This document shows, piece after piece, positions 1 to 10,544 of a stretch of DNA of 64,000 nt. The stretch spans positions 62,001 to 126,000 of the forward strand of contig NZ_AQVD01000001.1 in the NCBI RefSeq assembly GCF_000372425.1. Reading direction: 5' to 3'. The notes beneath the pieces were generated by a model. The model saw nothing but the letters and a program-made list of their open reading frames with translations. It was not told the DNA's origin and ran no database searches. How positions within the stretch are numbered: the first letter of the stretch is position 1; each line of letters begins with the position of its first letter. The stretch is from Streptococcus ferus DSM 20646. GTDB lineage: Bacteria > Bacillota > Bacilli > Lactobacillales > Streptococcaceae. The position numbers and the translations under genes are program-made.

Positions 1-14
1 ATGTCTCAGTTGCA

Positions 15-48
15 CAAAAAAGAAGTTGAAATGCAATTTTCAACTTCT
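15..48 (-). terminator. Intrinsic terminator downstream of lytR
   Basis: The arms AGAAGTTGAAA (21-31) and TTTCAACTTCT (38-48) pair perfectly around a 6-base loop. On the minus strand the stem is followed by a run of six T (positions 20 to 15), so it would stop transcription leaving lytR. Positions 49-93 hold nothing else that I recognise. Confidence 0.7.
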
Positions 49-93
49 AAAAAACAACACAGCTCTTGAGCCTATTCTGAATGACTTAATAAG

Positions 94-828
94 TTATAAG
101 GTCAGATGGCTATTCAAGTCTTTAAGATAGGAGCGGCCAACAGGGAATTTATCGCCATTGGCCATGACTAATAGGAGTGTATGATTAAACCAAGGCTGAA
201 CTTCCTCAATCATTCCCAAATTGACCACGGTATTGCGATGAATCTGGAGAAAATAATTGGCTTTGACACGTTCCTTGAACCAGTTTAAGGTTTTTTTGAC
301 CGTATAAGTTTGTGTTTTAGTTGTAACCGTCAGCTCCCCATCCTCGATATTAGCTGCAATGATGTCCTGCATTTTTAGAACAACGCTCCTGTCTGCCAGA
401 GCCAGTGTTAGCAATTCAACACCTTTTTGAGTTTTTGGTTTGCTGTCGGCCTCGGCGCTCATCTGGAGTATTTTATTAATTTTTATCAGAGCTTTGTCCA
501 CGCGCTCTTGTTCAAAAGGTTTCAAAATGTAATCAACAGCATTACTGTCAAAGGCCCTAAGTACATAGTCATCATAAGCAGTTGCAAATACGACAAGCGG
601 AGGATGTGCTAGCTGTTCCAGCTGGTTAGCCAGAGTAAAGCCATTTTCTTCACTAAGCGAAATATCCAAAAAAATTAAATCAATCTGCTGGCGAAATAAG
701 ATTTTCTCGGCAGCTCCGATATCTTCAGCTTCAAAAATATCGACTTGCCCCACTTTCTGGCTATTTTGGATTAGGTAAATTAATTCCTGTCTAGCCAATA
801 CTTCATCGTCAAGAACTAAGATTTTCAT
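94..828 (-). CDS. lytR: LytTR-family response regulator LytR (LytT)
   Basis: This is a 244-residue DNA-binding response regulator, partner of the sensor LytS just upstream. The N-terminal receiver domain shows LVLDDE (acidic pocket), the phospho-acceptor Asp in FLDISLS, and the conserved KPF lysine near residue 107. The C-terminal half is a LytTR domain ([24 protein letters not shown]). A longer frame opens at 918, but the start at 828 gives the canonical receiver start MKILVLDDE and has AAAGGAG about 8 bases upstream. It overlaps lytS by 20 bases, so the two are translationally coupled. In streptococci LytSR controls the lrgAB holin-like genes and cell-envelope and oxidative-stress responses; lrgAB would lie beyond the left edge if the usual order holds. 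Confidence 0.93.
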   Translation of the reverse strand: MKILVLDDEVLARQELIYLIQNSQKVGQVDIFEAEDIGAAEKILFRQQIDLIFLDISLSEENGFTLANQLEQLAHPPLVVFATAYDDYVLRAFDSNAVDYILKPFEQERVDKALIKINKILQMSAEADSKPKTQKGVELLTLALADRSVVLKMQDIIAANIEDGELTVTTKTQTYTVKKTLNWFKERVKANYFLQIHRNTVVNLGMIEEVQPWFNHTLLLVMANGDKFPVGRSYLKDLNSHLTL

Positions 829-2554
829 TGTCGCTATCTCCTTTTGTGCGAGGGATTTGATACCAAACGGTTGTTCCCGCGGAACTACTGTCAAAATGCA
901 GTTGGCTGGCACTGCCATATAGGAGGTTCAGTCGGTTATTTAAGTTAACCAGAGCTGTTCCGCTTCCTTGGCTTTCAAGGACGGTCTCCCGACCAAGACT
1001 GTCAATGATAGCAGGAGAGATTCCGTGGCCGTTATCGCTGACAGCAATTCTGAAAAACATTTCTTCAGGCTTTATAACAATGCGGATGCGATTGTCTTTT
1101 TTCCGCTCTTTGGAAGCATGGCGAACGGCATTTTCGACCAAGACTTGAAGACCAAACGGTGGCAACATAATCTTATCAGAGGCCTCTATTTGGTAGTCTA
1201 ATTGGTATTTATCAGGAAAGCGGAGTTTCTCAAGATTCATATAAGCATCCACGTGAGCCTTTTCCTGTTTTAAGCTGATTTCTCGATCTTGTCCGCCTTG
1301 AAGACTGGTTCGAAAGAAAGTGCTTAGCTGCATGAGGGCGTATCGGGCTTTAGTGGCATCAATCCGAATCAAAGCGCTGATTGTATTGATTGCATTGAAG
1401 AAAAAATGGGGGTTGATTTGTGCCTGCAGCGCCTTAATTTCCGCTAAATTGGCCAGTTTATTCTGTTCTTCAGCGATTCCCATGGCTAATTGGCCAGAAA
1501 AGATTTGTGCCAACCCCAGTGCGAGATTCTCTTCGACTTCAGTCATTTTTTTGTTTCCCGAAAAATACATCTTTAAGGCTCCTGCAGTCTCCCTGTTCAG
1601 TTTAAGAGGCACAACAATGGCAGAGCTTAGGAGACATTCAGAATTGGGGCAAGAAATAGCTGTTTTATCAAGGGCAATACGGGGTTCACCACTTAAGATG
1701 ACGCTTTTAGAGAGGTCCGTTTTAACCGGCTGTCCTGAGATGTGATGATCGTGCCCAATCCCGATATGAGCCAAGACATTTGTACGATCTGTTAAGCCAA
1801 CCGCATCAAAGTTGGTATGTGTTTTAATAATTTCACAGACCTTAGCAGCCGACTGTTGGTTGAGCCCCTGTCTTAGATAGGGCAGGGTTTGGCGTGTCAG
1901 ATCCAAAACATCACGAGTCTGCACAGCGCGAAGCTGACTCTCGTTGGATAAATACGTTTTTAAAATGGTTAAAAATAGAGTAGAGCCCAGACTGTTGAGT
2001 AAAATCATTGGAAGCATAATCAGCCGAACCAGATCCCAACCTGTGAAAAAGCCGACAAAAAGCATTTGGATGCCCTCTGCTACAGTACTGATGAGAATAA
2101 TCTGCCAAGTGGAAGGGTAAAGGTTGCCGGCCTTTAGCTTATCACCCAAACGTCCACTCAGATAGCCAACAAGAGAGGAGCTGATAATATAGAAAATACC
2201 AGATAAGTTTCCTTGAAAGAAACGGTGGATACCACCGATAAAACCAACGACTGTTCCGACCAGAGGACCGCCAACGAGGCTGGCAGTGGTAATCACGAGT
2301 GTTCTGGTGTTCGCCAAAGAGTCAGAGTGGGAGATGGTAGTTAAAATAGGCCGTTCAACAATGCTACGGTCGCTCTTGATTTCGATTCCGGTCATATTAG
2401 AGATAATGACAAAAAGTCCGAAAATAATGATTAAGACTAATTTTTCACGTTTTGAACGCTCCACAATCAACTGGCGAAAGTAGCTGTTGTTGACCAGAAG
2501 GAAGGCCAATATCATGATAATACCAAGTCTTTGAAACAGTAACAGCATTAACAT
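809..2554 (-). CDS. lytS: Sensor histidine kinase LytS
   Basis: This 581-residue membrane sensor kinase has an N-terminal block of hydrophobic helices (5TMR-LYT type, about residues 1-205), a GAF-like middle (about 215-360) and a C-terminal His_kinase/HATPase module. The phospho-acceptor His is in [10 protein letters not shown]. The N box is [10 protein letters not shown], the G1 box SDNGHGI and the G2 box GSGTALVNL. The start at 2554 follows a GAGGAGA ribosome site. It is first gene of the lytSR operon and ends inside lytR. The family senses membrane potential, pyruvate or cell-wall state through the 5TMR domain; the ligand cannot be read from this sequence. The length is normal for the family. 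Confidence 0.93.
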   Translation of the reverse strand: MLMLLLFQRLGIIMILAFLLVNNSYFRQLIVERSKREKLVLIIIFGLFVIISNMTGIEIKSDRSIVERPILTTISHSDSLANTRTLVITTASLVGGPLVGTVVGFIGGIHRFFQGNLSGIFYIISSSLVGYLSGRLGDKLKAGNLYPSTWQIILISTVAEGIQMLFVGFFTGWDLVRLIMLPMILLNSLGSTLFLTILKTYLSNESQLRAVQTRDVLDLTRQTLPYLRQGLNQQSAAKVCEIIKTHTNFDAVGLTDRTNVLAHIGIGHDHHISGQPVKTDLSKSVILSGEPRIALDKTAISCPNSECLLSSAIVVPLKLNRETAGALKMYFSGNKKMTEVEENLALGLAQIFSGQLAMGIAEEQNKLANLAEIKALQAQINPHFFFNAINTISALIRIDATKARYALMQLSTFFRTSLQGGQDREISLKQEKAHVDAYMNLEKLRFPDKYQLDYQIEASDKIMLPPFGLQVLVENAVRHASKERKKDNRIRIVIKPEEMFFRIAVSDNGHGISPAIIDSLGRETVLESQGSGTALVNLNNRLNLLYGSASQLHFDSSSAGTTVWYQIPRTKGDSDNENLSS

Positions 2555-2724
2555 TTTTCAAATCTCCTCTTCTTTCTTTGCCAACGGGTCACAAAATCTA
2601 ATGTCGCTTATATTGTAAAGCTTCCTTCCTAGATTTTCAACTCCTAAAAGGCTTCTTCAAGCACATCAAGATAACTGATTGGTATCAGATATTGGAGGAA
2701 AAAACTGTTGTGGTTGCTCTTTTT

Positions 2725-2740
2725 TGCTATAATGAAACAA
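2725..2740 (+). promoter_or_regulatory. Extended -10 promoter abutting the ATG of the HD gene
   Basis: TGC-TATAAT (TATAAT at 2728-2733) is an extended -10. Transcription would begin about six bases later, at or beside the ATG at 2740. No Shine-Dalgarno lies before that ATG, so a leaderless mRNA is predicted. Positions 2555-2724 between here and lytS hold the divergent lytS promoter region and nothing else that I can call. Confidence 0.55.
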
Positions 2741-3396
2741 TGACAGAAAATCAATGTGCTATTTTAAAAAAAGCAGAAAATCTTGTTGAGGAAATCCTGG
2801 CTAATGAACCTAGCGGTCATGACTGGTAGCATATTGTCCGTGTGAGAAATCTGGCACGAGAGATAGGTGAACAGGAACATGCCAATCTTTTTATATGCGA
2901 GTTGGCCGCCCTTTTACATGATTTAGCAGATGAAAAAATAAGCGGCTCAAAACATATAGGCCTTGCTGCGGTCAAAAGCTGGCTGCAGGAAAATCAGGTA
3001 AGCCAAGCTGACAGAGAGCATATTTTGGAGATTATTCAATGGCTGTCTTTTAAAGGTGGGAGTCAACCTTCTCAAACGCTGACCTTAGAAGGACAGATTG
3101 TTCAAGATGCCGACCGCCTAGATGCCATTGGAGCTGTTGGTATTGCCCGTGTCTTTGCCTATTCAGGGGCTAAAGGCCGCCTGATTCATGACCCAAATAA
3201 ACTCCCCAGGGAAGACTTCACCCTAGAGGAGTACCGTAATGGGCAAGAGACAGCGATTATGCATTTTTATGAGAAATTATTGCGTCTAAAAGATTTGATG
3301 AATACCAGCCATGCCAAAAAACTGGCAGCTGCCCGCCATGCTTATATGGAAACTTACCTGGAGCAATTTTATCAGGAATGGGGAGGATATAGGTAG
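2740..3396 (+). pseudogene. HD-superfamily phosphohydrolase, interrupted by an in-frame TAG
   Basis: The frame from ATG 2740 reads about 29 residues ending SGHDW, then a TAG stop (2827-2829), then continues in the same frame as HIVRVRNLAREIGEQ to 3396. This matches the N-terminal GHDWxHIxRV block of the YedJ-type HD phosphohydrolases, in which the residue after W is normally Tyr or another sense codon. The HD pair (LLHDLADEK) and the distal Asp (VQDADRLDAIGAVG) are intact downstream. The intact length would be 218 residues. Re-initiation at GTG 2842 would give 184 residues lacking the first metal-binding His, so activity is doubtful. No good ribosome site precedes 2842. A one-base substitution or a sequencing error is the simplest cause. 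Confidence 0.75.
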
Positions 3397-3452
3397 ACGA
3401 TGCATAGACTATATTGGAAAAGGGCTAAGAAATAAAACTTATTGGTTTAATG

Positions 3453-5135
<1,683 letters not shown>

Positions 5136-5139
<4 letters not shown>

Positions 5140-5669
5140 CTAAGTATATTGAAATTACAACTAATTTTTCAAATGAAGGTACTCGAAATGAGGTAAGAAT
5201 GAGGATTGTTGAGCAATTTTCCCAAGAATTACCTGGAACTGGAAAAGATGATAAGGCATCTAGATATAAATACTATGTTGAAACATTAAGCGATGGAAAC
5301 AGAGTATATCTTCAAAGGCCAGCAAATCTCCATAACGGTTTTGATTTCTTAGTTTGTGTTGAGAATATGAACTATGCACCTGAGGACAAGAGAAAAAGAA
5401 ATTATCCAAAACATGAAGATTTAGAAAATGATCTACTTCAAAAAAGACTAGAGTCTCCTCAGAAATATAAGAAATTGTATTCATTATTGGAGCAAATATT
5501 TCATTGTCAAAATGTGGAAGATATTGAAATGACCAAAATTCAATTTGATTCAGGATTACCTGTTGATCATATTCTTAAAACAATAAAATGGCTTTTTATA
5601 GAACAAGATATTCGATATTGGAATTACTCTGGTCGCAGCATGACATGGGGAATCGTTCCTAAACCGTAA
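5136..5669 (+). CDS. Protein of unknown function inside the GATC restriction-modification cassette
   Basis: This 177-residue protein is not one I recognise. It starts in a 4-base ATGA overlap with dpnA, so it is translated with the methylase. It has no signal peptide or membrane helix and is rich in Lys, Glu and Tyr. The stretch NGFDFLVCVEN (about residues 68-78) has the D-x3-V-x-V-E look of a nuclease-fold beta strand, but there is no clear PD-(D/E)XK lysine, so I do not call it a nuclease. The C-terminus carries two Trp-rich segments (IKWLF, YWNYSGRSMTW). S. suis SsuDAT1I is a known GATC system with two methylases and two endonucleases; this gene could be the counterpart of one of those or an accessory protein. 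Its position makes a role in the restriction system likely. Confidence 0.7.
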
Positions 5670-5750
5670 TTTTTACAGTTAACTTTTCAAAATAAATTAA
5701 CAATAACCTTTATAGTTTTTTTCATAGCCTTAATAACAAGAGGAATATTG

Positions 5751-6659
5751 ATGTTAAATTTTAGAATTTATATAGATTCATCAGCCGAAGACCGATTAGC
5801 AATCTTTCTATCAACGCTTTCCGTGACAAATCGTACACCTGAATATTATGTCAACTGGGAAAAGGTTGAGCGGGAAACAAAACAATTTGAACTTGAGCTT
5901 CATACGCTTAACTATTTGATTGGGAAAACGAATATTTATGATGAGGCACTTAGGTTATTTTCAAAACAACCAGAATTATTGAGAGCTATTCCAACTTTGA
6001 TTGCTAGTCGTGATAAGATTTTGGATATTTTGTCTATCAATGACCAAGATGAAATGTCTTTTGATCAACTTAATTTTACTAAAATTGATACTCTCAGAAT
6101 CCAAGACTATGTTGATTTTGTTGAACAAGCGGGATTATTGGATTTCCTGCAAAGCAAAGCGAATCGTTCCTTGGTTGACTACGTTTACGGCGTTGAAGCA
6201 GGGTTAGACAGTAACGCTCGAAAGAATCGTAGTGGAACCACGATGGAAGGTATTCTGGAGCGTCATGTGGCTAAAATTTGTCAAGAATTGTCCTTGGAAT
6301 ACAAAGCACAAGCAACTGCTCCTTTTATTAAGGAGAATTGGGGCATCACAGTTCCAGTAGATAAGTCAGAGCGTCGATTTGATGTGGCCGTTTATTCTAA
6401 ACATAGACACAAACTATGGCTCATCGAAACAAACTATTACGGTGGCGGTGGCAGTAAGTTAAAAGCCGTTGCTGGCGAATTTACGGAATTAAGCCAGTTT
6501 GTAGTGGCTTCTCCAGATGATGTTGAATTTGTTTGGGTGACTGATGGACAAGGTTGGAAGACAGCTCATCTTCCTTTGTCAGAAGCTTTTGGACATATTC
6601 CAAATGTATTTAACTTAGAGATGTTAAAACAAAGTTTTTTATTCAACCTATTTCAATAA
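5751..6659 (+). CDS. dpnB: Type II restriction endonuclease, DpnII/MboI family (GATC)
   Basis: This 302-residue endonuclease should cut unmethylated GATC. Segments match what I remember of DpnII: LVDYVYGVEAGLD, ARKNRSGTTME, RRFDVAVY and LWLIETNYYGGGGSK, then FVWVTDGQGW. The Asp of RRFDV and the Glu of LIETN are the likely acidic metal ligands of the restriction fold. The frame can open at TTG 5748, but ATG 5751 has AGAGGAA upstream. A gap of 81 bases separates it from the preceding gene, and it is the last gene of the cassette. An unrelated GATC enzyme is unlikely given the neighbouring DpnM and DpnA homologues. Confidence 0.88.
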   Translation: MLNFRIYIDSSAEDRLAIFLSTLSVTNRTPEYYVNWEKVERETKQFELELHTLNYLIGKTNIYDEALRLFSKQPELLRAIPTLIASRDKILDILSINDQDEMSFDQLNFTKIDTLRIQDYVDFVEQAGLLDFLQSKANRSLVDYVYGVEAGLDSNARKNRSGTTMEGILERHVAKICQELSLEYKAQATAPFIKENWGITVPVDKSERRFDVAVYSKHRHKLWLIETNYYGGGGSKLKAVAGEFTELSQFVVASPDDVEFVWVTDGQGWKTAHLPLSEAFGHIPNVFNLEMLKQSFLFNLFQ

Positions 6660-6743
6660 CTTCTGTTTATTGTGACAGTATTAGAAAATAGGCAAATGTC
6701 AGACTGATTTTCTGACAATCAATTTAGTTTATCTTCCCAAAAA

Positions 6744-6765
6744 ACCTGCCGAGGGCAGGTCTTTT
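6744..6765 (+). terminator. Terminator after the restriction cassette
   Basis: ACCTGCC (6744-6750) and GGCAGGT (6754-6760) pair around GAG, followed by CTTTTATT. It closes the cassette before the xseA promoter. Confidence 0.7.
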
Positions 6766-6818
6766 ATTACCCTTTGTTTTCTGCCTGATCCTTTCTTTCT
6801 GTATAAATGTTCAAAATT

Positions 6819-6827
6819 TGGTATAAT
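6819..6827 (+). promoter_or_regulatory. Extended -10 promoter for xseA
   Basis: TGG-TATAAT (TATAAT at 6822-6827) is about 30 bases upstream of the xseA ATG. Confidence 0.6.
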
Positions 6828-6857
6828 AATAGGGATTACGAGTTGTAAGGAGGGGTC

Positions 6858-8201
6858 ATGTCAGATTACTTATCCGTGTCAGAACTGACCAAATATTTAA
6901 AACTGAAATTTGACCGAGACCCTTATTTAGAACGGGTGTATTTATCGGGGCAGGTCTCTAATTTTAGAAAACGGCCCAATCATCAGTATTTCTCATTGAA
7001 AGATGATAAAGCTGTGATTCAAGCGACCATGTGGGGCGGTATTTATAAGAAATTGGGTTTTGAGCTCGAAGAAGGCATGAAAGTCAATGTCGTGGGGAGA
7101 GTCCAGATTTATGAACCCTCAGGTTCTTATTCTATTATCATTGAAAAGGCCGAGCCAGATGGGATCGGAGCTCTGGCCATTCAGTTTGAACAGCTGAAGA
7201 AAAGACTAACCGCAGCTGGCTACTTTGACGATAGGCATAAGCAGCCCTTGCCTCAGTTTGCCAAAAAAATCGGGGTTATTACCAGCCCAAGCGGTGCGGT
7301 GATCAAAGATATCATAACAACGGTCTCACGCCGTTTCCCAGGCGTCGCTATTATCCTTTTTCCGACTAAGGTTCAAGGAGAAGGCTCTGCCCAAGAAGTG
7401 GCGGCGAATATCGCCTTGGCCAACCAAAGAGATGACCTAGATCTTCTGATTGTTGGACGTGGAGGCGGCTCAATTGAAGACCTCTGGGCCTTTAATGAAG
7501 AAATAGTGGTGCAGGCCATTTTTGAATCGCAGCTGCCAATTATTTCCAGCGTTGGTCATGAAACGGATGTGACCTTAGCTGATTTTGCAGCAGACAGAAG
7601 GGCAGCTACCCCGACTGCTGCTGCTGAGCTAGCTACGCCGGTCACTAAGGCCGATTTATTAGCCTTTCTAAGGGAAAGACAGACACGGTCTTATCAGGCT
7701 CTTATGCGTCTCATCAGACAAAAAGAGGAGCGTCTGCAAAAGCTGAAGGAATCTGTTATTTTCCGCCAGCCAGAAAGACTGTACGATGCTTACCTGCAAC
7801 GATTAGATCGGCTAAAAAATCAGCTAAACAGCAGTTTTCGGCAGCTTTATCAGTCTTACGAAAAAGAGAAAACTCTCTTACATCAGCGTCTGCTTTCTTT
7901 AAATCTTTTAGGAAAGGTAGAGCGGCAGCAAGAGGGGCTAAAACAGCAGCACCGGCTGTTGCTGTCTGGCATGAAGAGCCAGTATGACAGTCAGATCGCA
8001 CGTTTTGAAAAGGCTCAAGATGCGCTCTTATCTCTTGATACTAGCAGGATCGTGGCGCGTGGCTATGCGATTGTCAAAGATAAGGACCGGATTCTTGCAT
8101 CTAGTCAAGAGGTCAAAAAGGGAGACCAGCTCACTATTCAGATGCGAGATGGTCGGTTAGAAGTTGAGGTAGAAGATGTCAAACAAGAAGAAAACATTTG
8201 A
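6858..8201 (+). CDS. xseA: Exodeoxyribonuclease VII large subunit
   Basis: This is the catalytic subunit of the single-strand exonuclease that degrades DNA in both directions and works in mismatch and recombination repair. The N-terminal OB-fold ([21 protein letters not shown]) is followed by the catalytic region with [12 protein letters not shown], the Gly-rich [15 protein letters not shown] and [15 protein letters not shown] long charged coiled coil (about 270-390) comes next, with the C-terminal [11 protein letters not shown]. At 447 residues it is normal length. A GGAGG site precedes ATG 6858. It overlaps xseB by 26 bases and heads the run xseA-xseB-ispA-tlyA-argR-recN. Confidence 0.97.
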   Translation: MSDYLSVSELTKYLKLKFDRDPYLERVYLSGQVSNFRKRPNHQYFSLKDDKAVIQATMWGGIYKKLGFELEEGMKVNVVGRVQIYEPSGSYSIIIEKAEPDGIGALAIQFEQLKKRLTAAGYFDDRHKQPLPQFAKKIGVITSPSGAVIKDIITTVSRRFPGVAIILFPTKVQGEGSAQEVAANIALANQRDDLDLLIVGRGGGSIEDLWAFNEEIVVQAIFESQLPIISSVGHETDVTLADFAADRRAATPTAAAELATPVTKADLLAFLRERQTRSYQALMRLIRQKEERLQKLKESVIFRQPERLYDAYLQRLDRLKNQLNSSFRQLYQSYEKEKTLLHQRLLSLNLLGKVERQQEGLKQQHRLLLSGMKSQYDSQIARFEKAQDALLSLDTSRIVARGYAIVKDKDRILASSQEVKKGDQLTIQMRDGRLEVEVEDVKQEENI

Positions 8202-8391
8202 GGAAAATTTGCAGGAGCTAGAAGCGATTGTCAGCAAGCTGGAGAACGGCGATGTTGCCTTAGAGGAAGCTATTTCTGAGTTTCAAAAGGGAATGGTTTT
8301 ATCCAAGGAACTGCAAAAGACGTTAGAAAATGCTGAAAAGACCTTGGTTAAGGTAATGCAGGCAGACGGTACAGAAGCAGAGTTGGACTAA
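8176..8391 (+). CDS. xseB: Exodeoxyribonuclease VII small subunit
   Basis: This 71-residue helical subunit assembles on the XseA coiled coil. The family signature is [22 protein letters not shown] followed by the second helix ([16 protein letters not shown]); only short parts of this are needed to recognise it (LEAIV, LENG). The start lies within the end of xseA, with GAGGTAGAAG as ribosome site. It ends directly before the ATG of ispA. Confidence 0.95.
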   Translation: MSNKKKTFEENLQELEAIVSKLENGDVALEEAISEFQKGMVLSKELQKTLENAEKTLVKVMQADGTEAELD

Positions 8392-9264
8392 ATGACAGAC
8401 GATAAGTTACGTTACATTGATCGGGCGATACAAGCCTACTATGAGCAAAACCTAGTATCTGAACGGCTGACCGAGGCTATTCTTTACTCTGTCAATGCGG
8501 GCGGAAAGCGGATTCGTCCTATGCTCTTGCTGGCGGTTTTGGAAGCTTTTGGTCATGAGCTGACGATGAGTCATTATCAGGTTGCTGCGGCTCTGGAGAT
8601 GATCCACACAGGGAGCTTAATTCATGATGACTTGCCAGCTATGGATAATGATGATTACCGTCGTGGTCGGCTGACCAACCATAAACAATTTGATGAAGCA
8701 ACAGCTATATTAGCGGGAGACAGTCTTTTTCTGGATCCTTTTGGTTTGATTGCTCAGTCTAATTTGTCCGCAGACATAAAAATCAATCTGATTTTAGAAT
8801 TGGCCAATGCTTCGGGGAGCAGCGGTATGGTCGGAGGCCAGATGTTAGATATTGAAGGGGAGTCTGCCCAGCTCTCCCCAACGGCCTTAAACCAAATTCA
8901 TGCCAACAAGACCGGTCAGCTCCTGACCTTTCCTTTTGTTGCGGCTGGAATCCTGGCTAAGCAGTCTCAGGCGGTTTTGGCCAGCCTTCGTCAGGCCGGT
9001 CAGCTTGTTGGTATGGCCTTTCAAGTCCGTGATGATATCTTGGATCTTACCGCTTCTTTTGAAGAATTGGGGAAAACCCCTCAGAAAGATCTGGCCGCAG
9101 ATAAAGCAACCTACCCGAGTTTACTTGGTTTAGAACAATCTAAGACCATGCTGGATCAGCTGCTGAATCAGGCTCAGGCTATTTTTCAAACATTAGAAGA
9201 AGCGCATAGCTTCGATCAGACGAAAGTGGTTGCATTTATAGAAAGGTTACGGCTGAATGGCTAA
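8392..9264 (+). CDS. ispA: Farnesyl diphosphate synthase (short-chain polyprenyl synthase)
   Basis: This 290-residue synthase condenses IPP with allylic diphosphates to make farnesyl-PP, the primer for the undecaprenyl carrier of peptidoglycan precursors. AGGKRIRP binds IPP. The first Asp-rich motif is in HDDLPAMDNDD and the second in QVRDDILD. The ATG follows the xseB stop with no gap, and the ribosome site lies inside xseB. Gene order xseA-xseB-ispA-tlyA-argR-recN is standard for streptococci. Confidence 0.95.
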   Translation: MTDDKLRYIDRAIQAYYEQNLVSERLTEAILYSVNAGGKRIRPMLLLAVLEAFGHELTMSHYQVAAALEMIHTGSLIHDDLPAMDNDDYRRGRLTNHKQFDEATAILAGDSLFLDPFGLIAQSNLSADIKINLILELANASGSSGMVGGQMLDIEGESAQLSPTALNQIHANKTGQLLTFPFVAAGILAKQSQAVLASLRQAGQLVGMAFQVRDDILDLTASFEELGKTPQKDLAADKATYPSLLGLEQSKTMLDQLLNQAQAIFQTLEEAHSFDQTKVVAFIERLRLNG

Positions 9265-10084
9265 GGAAAGAGTGGATGTGTTGGCCTTTAAACAGGGGCT
9301 TTTTGAGACCAGAGAACAGGCGAAAAGAGGCGTTATGGCTGGTCTTGTCCTTGCTCTTCATAATGGTCACCGCTATGACAAGCCGGGTGAAAAAATTGAC
9401 GTCTCTACTGAGCTGAAACTCAAAGGACAAAAACTGAAGTACGTCAGTCGTGGCGGACTGAAACTGGAGAAAGCATTAGAGGTTTTTGACATCTCGGTAG
9501 CTAATCAGATAACTCTTGATATTGGTGCCTCAACAGGAGGCTTCACAGATGTGATGCTTCAAGAAGGTGCTAAACTGGTTTATGCTGTTGATGTGGGAAC
9601 CAACCAGCTGGCTTGGAAGCTGAGACAGGATGATCGGGTGCTTAGTATGGAGCAGTACAATTTCCGTCATGCGCAGCTGGCTGATTTTTCAAAAGGTCAG
9701 CCTCAGTTTGCTTCCATTGATGTTAGTTTTATCTCCCTCAGCTTGATCTTTCCAGCCCTGTATCAGATTTTGGCAGATGGCGGACAGGTTGTGGCTTTGG
9801 TTAAACCACAGTTTGAAGCAGGCCGTGAACAAATCGGAAAAAATGGCATTGTCAAAGATAAACGTGTTCATGAAAAAGTCTTGGAAAAAGTCAGTCAATT
9901 TGCCCTGGAGTACGGATTTACAATTAGGGGCTTAGATTTTTCTCCGATTCAAGGCGGACATGGCAATATTGAATTTTTAGCCTTTTTAGAAAAATCTGAC
10001 CAACCGGAAAATCATATCAGCGATCAAATTAAGCCCCTTGTTGAAGAGGCTCATGGAGAATTTAAAAAGAATGAAGAAACGTGA
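9257..10084 (+). CDS. tlyA: TlyA-family rRNA (cytidine-2'-O)-methyltransferase
   Basis: This 275-residue protein has an N-terminal S4 RNA-binding domain (VDVLAFKQGLFETREQAKR, with VSRGGLKLEKAL) and an FtsJ/RrmJ-type methyltransferase domain. The AdoMet motif is DIGASTGGFTDVML, and KPQFEAGRE lies in the catalytic part. TlyA proteins 2'-O-methylate cytidines in ribosomal RNA; the older name haemolysin A is misleading. It overlaps ispA by 8 bases and argR by 14 bases. Confidence 0.93.
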   Translation: MAKERVDVLAFKQGLFETREQAKRGVMAGLVLALHNGHRYDKPGEKIDVSTELKLKGQKLKYVSRGGLKLEKALEVFDISVANQITLDIGASTGGFTDVMLQEGAKLVYAVDVGTNQLAWKLRQDDRVLSMEQYNFRHAQLADFSKGQPQFASIDVSFISLSLIFPALYQILADGGQVVALVKPQFEAGREQIGKNGIVKDKRVHEKVLEKVSQFALEYGFTIRGLDFSPIQGGHGNIEFLAFLEKSDQPENHISDQIKPLVEEAHGEFKKNEET

Positions 10085-10529
10085 ACGACTCGATTTAATC
10101 AAAAAAATAGTCAATGAAAATGATATTGAGACTCAAAATGAACTGGTTCAGCTCCTAGAGGCAGAAGGCTTACTGGCTACTCAGGCAACCATTTCCAGAG
10201 ATATCAATGAAATTGGGATCATTAAAATTCCCACAGCAGGCGGACGCTATATCTACGGTCTCCCTAAGGAAAAGCGGCACATCCCCCAAAGCAGCCCTTC
10301 TCAGCCCGTCGGAAAATCCATTAAAAAGCTTGGGCTTTTGGAAAAATGCCTTCACATTGATGTGGTACCCGGAACGAGCCGTCTACTGAAGCGCCTGCTC
10401 TTTGAAAATTATGCAGACCTAATTTTTTCATTGATTTCAGATGATGACAGTCTTTTTTTGATGGCTCAGACAGAAGCTGCCGCACAAAAAATACATCAGG
10501 AAGTTAGTGCCTGGATGAGAGAACGTTAG
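10071..10529 (+). CDS. argR: Arginine repressor ArgR/AhrC
   Basis: This is a 152-residue ArgR-family transcription regulator. The N-terminal winged helix (RERLDLIKKIV through ATQATISRDINEIGI) binds ARG boxes. The C-terminal hexamerisation and arginine-binding domain has VPGTSRLLKRLL and a DDDS acidic patch. I chose ATG 10071 because it gives the usual family start KKRERLDLI and follows GGAGAA; in-frame ATGs at 10038 and 10053 would add residues that the family lacks. Streptococci carry several ArgR paralogues; this one sits in the recN neighbourhood as AhrC does. Confidence 0.9.
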   Translation: MKKRERLDLIKKIVNENDIETQNELVQLLEAEGLLATQATISRDINEIGIIKIPTAGGRYIYGLPKEKRHIPQSSPSQPVGKSIKKLGLLEKCLHIDVVPGTSRLLKRLLFENYADLIFSLISDDDSLFLMAQTEAAAQKIHQEVSAWMRER

Positions 10530-10544
10530 GTTTAAGGAGAAAGC

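Noticed and set aside
427..612. Open frames opposite lytR and lytS (also 968-1201, 1320-1745, 1911-2108)
   Set aside because: They lie wholly on the other strand or frame of clear genes, have no ribosome site, and show no known domain.
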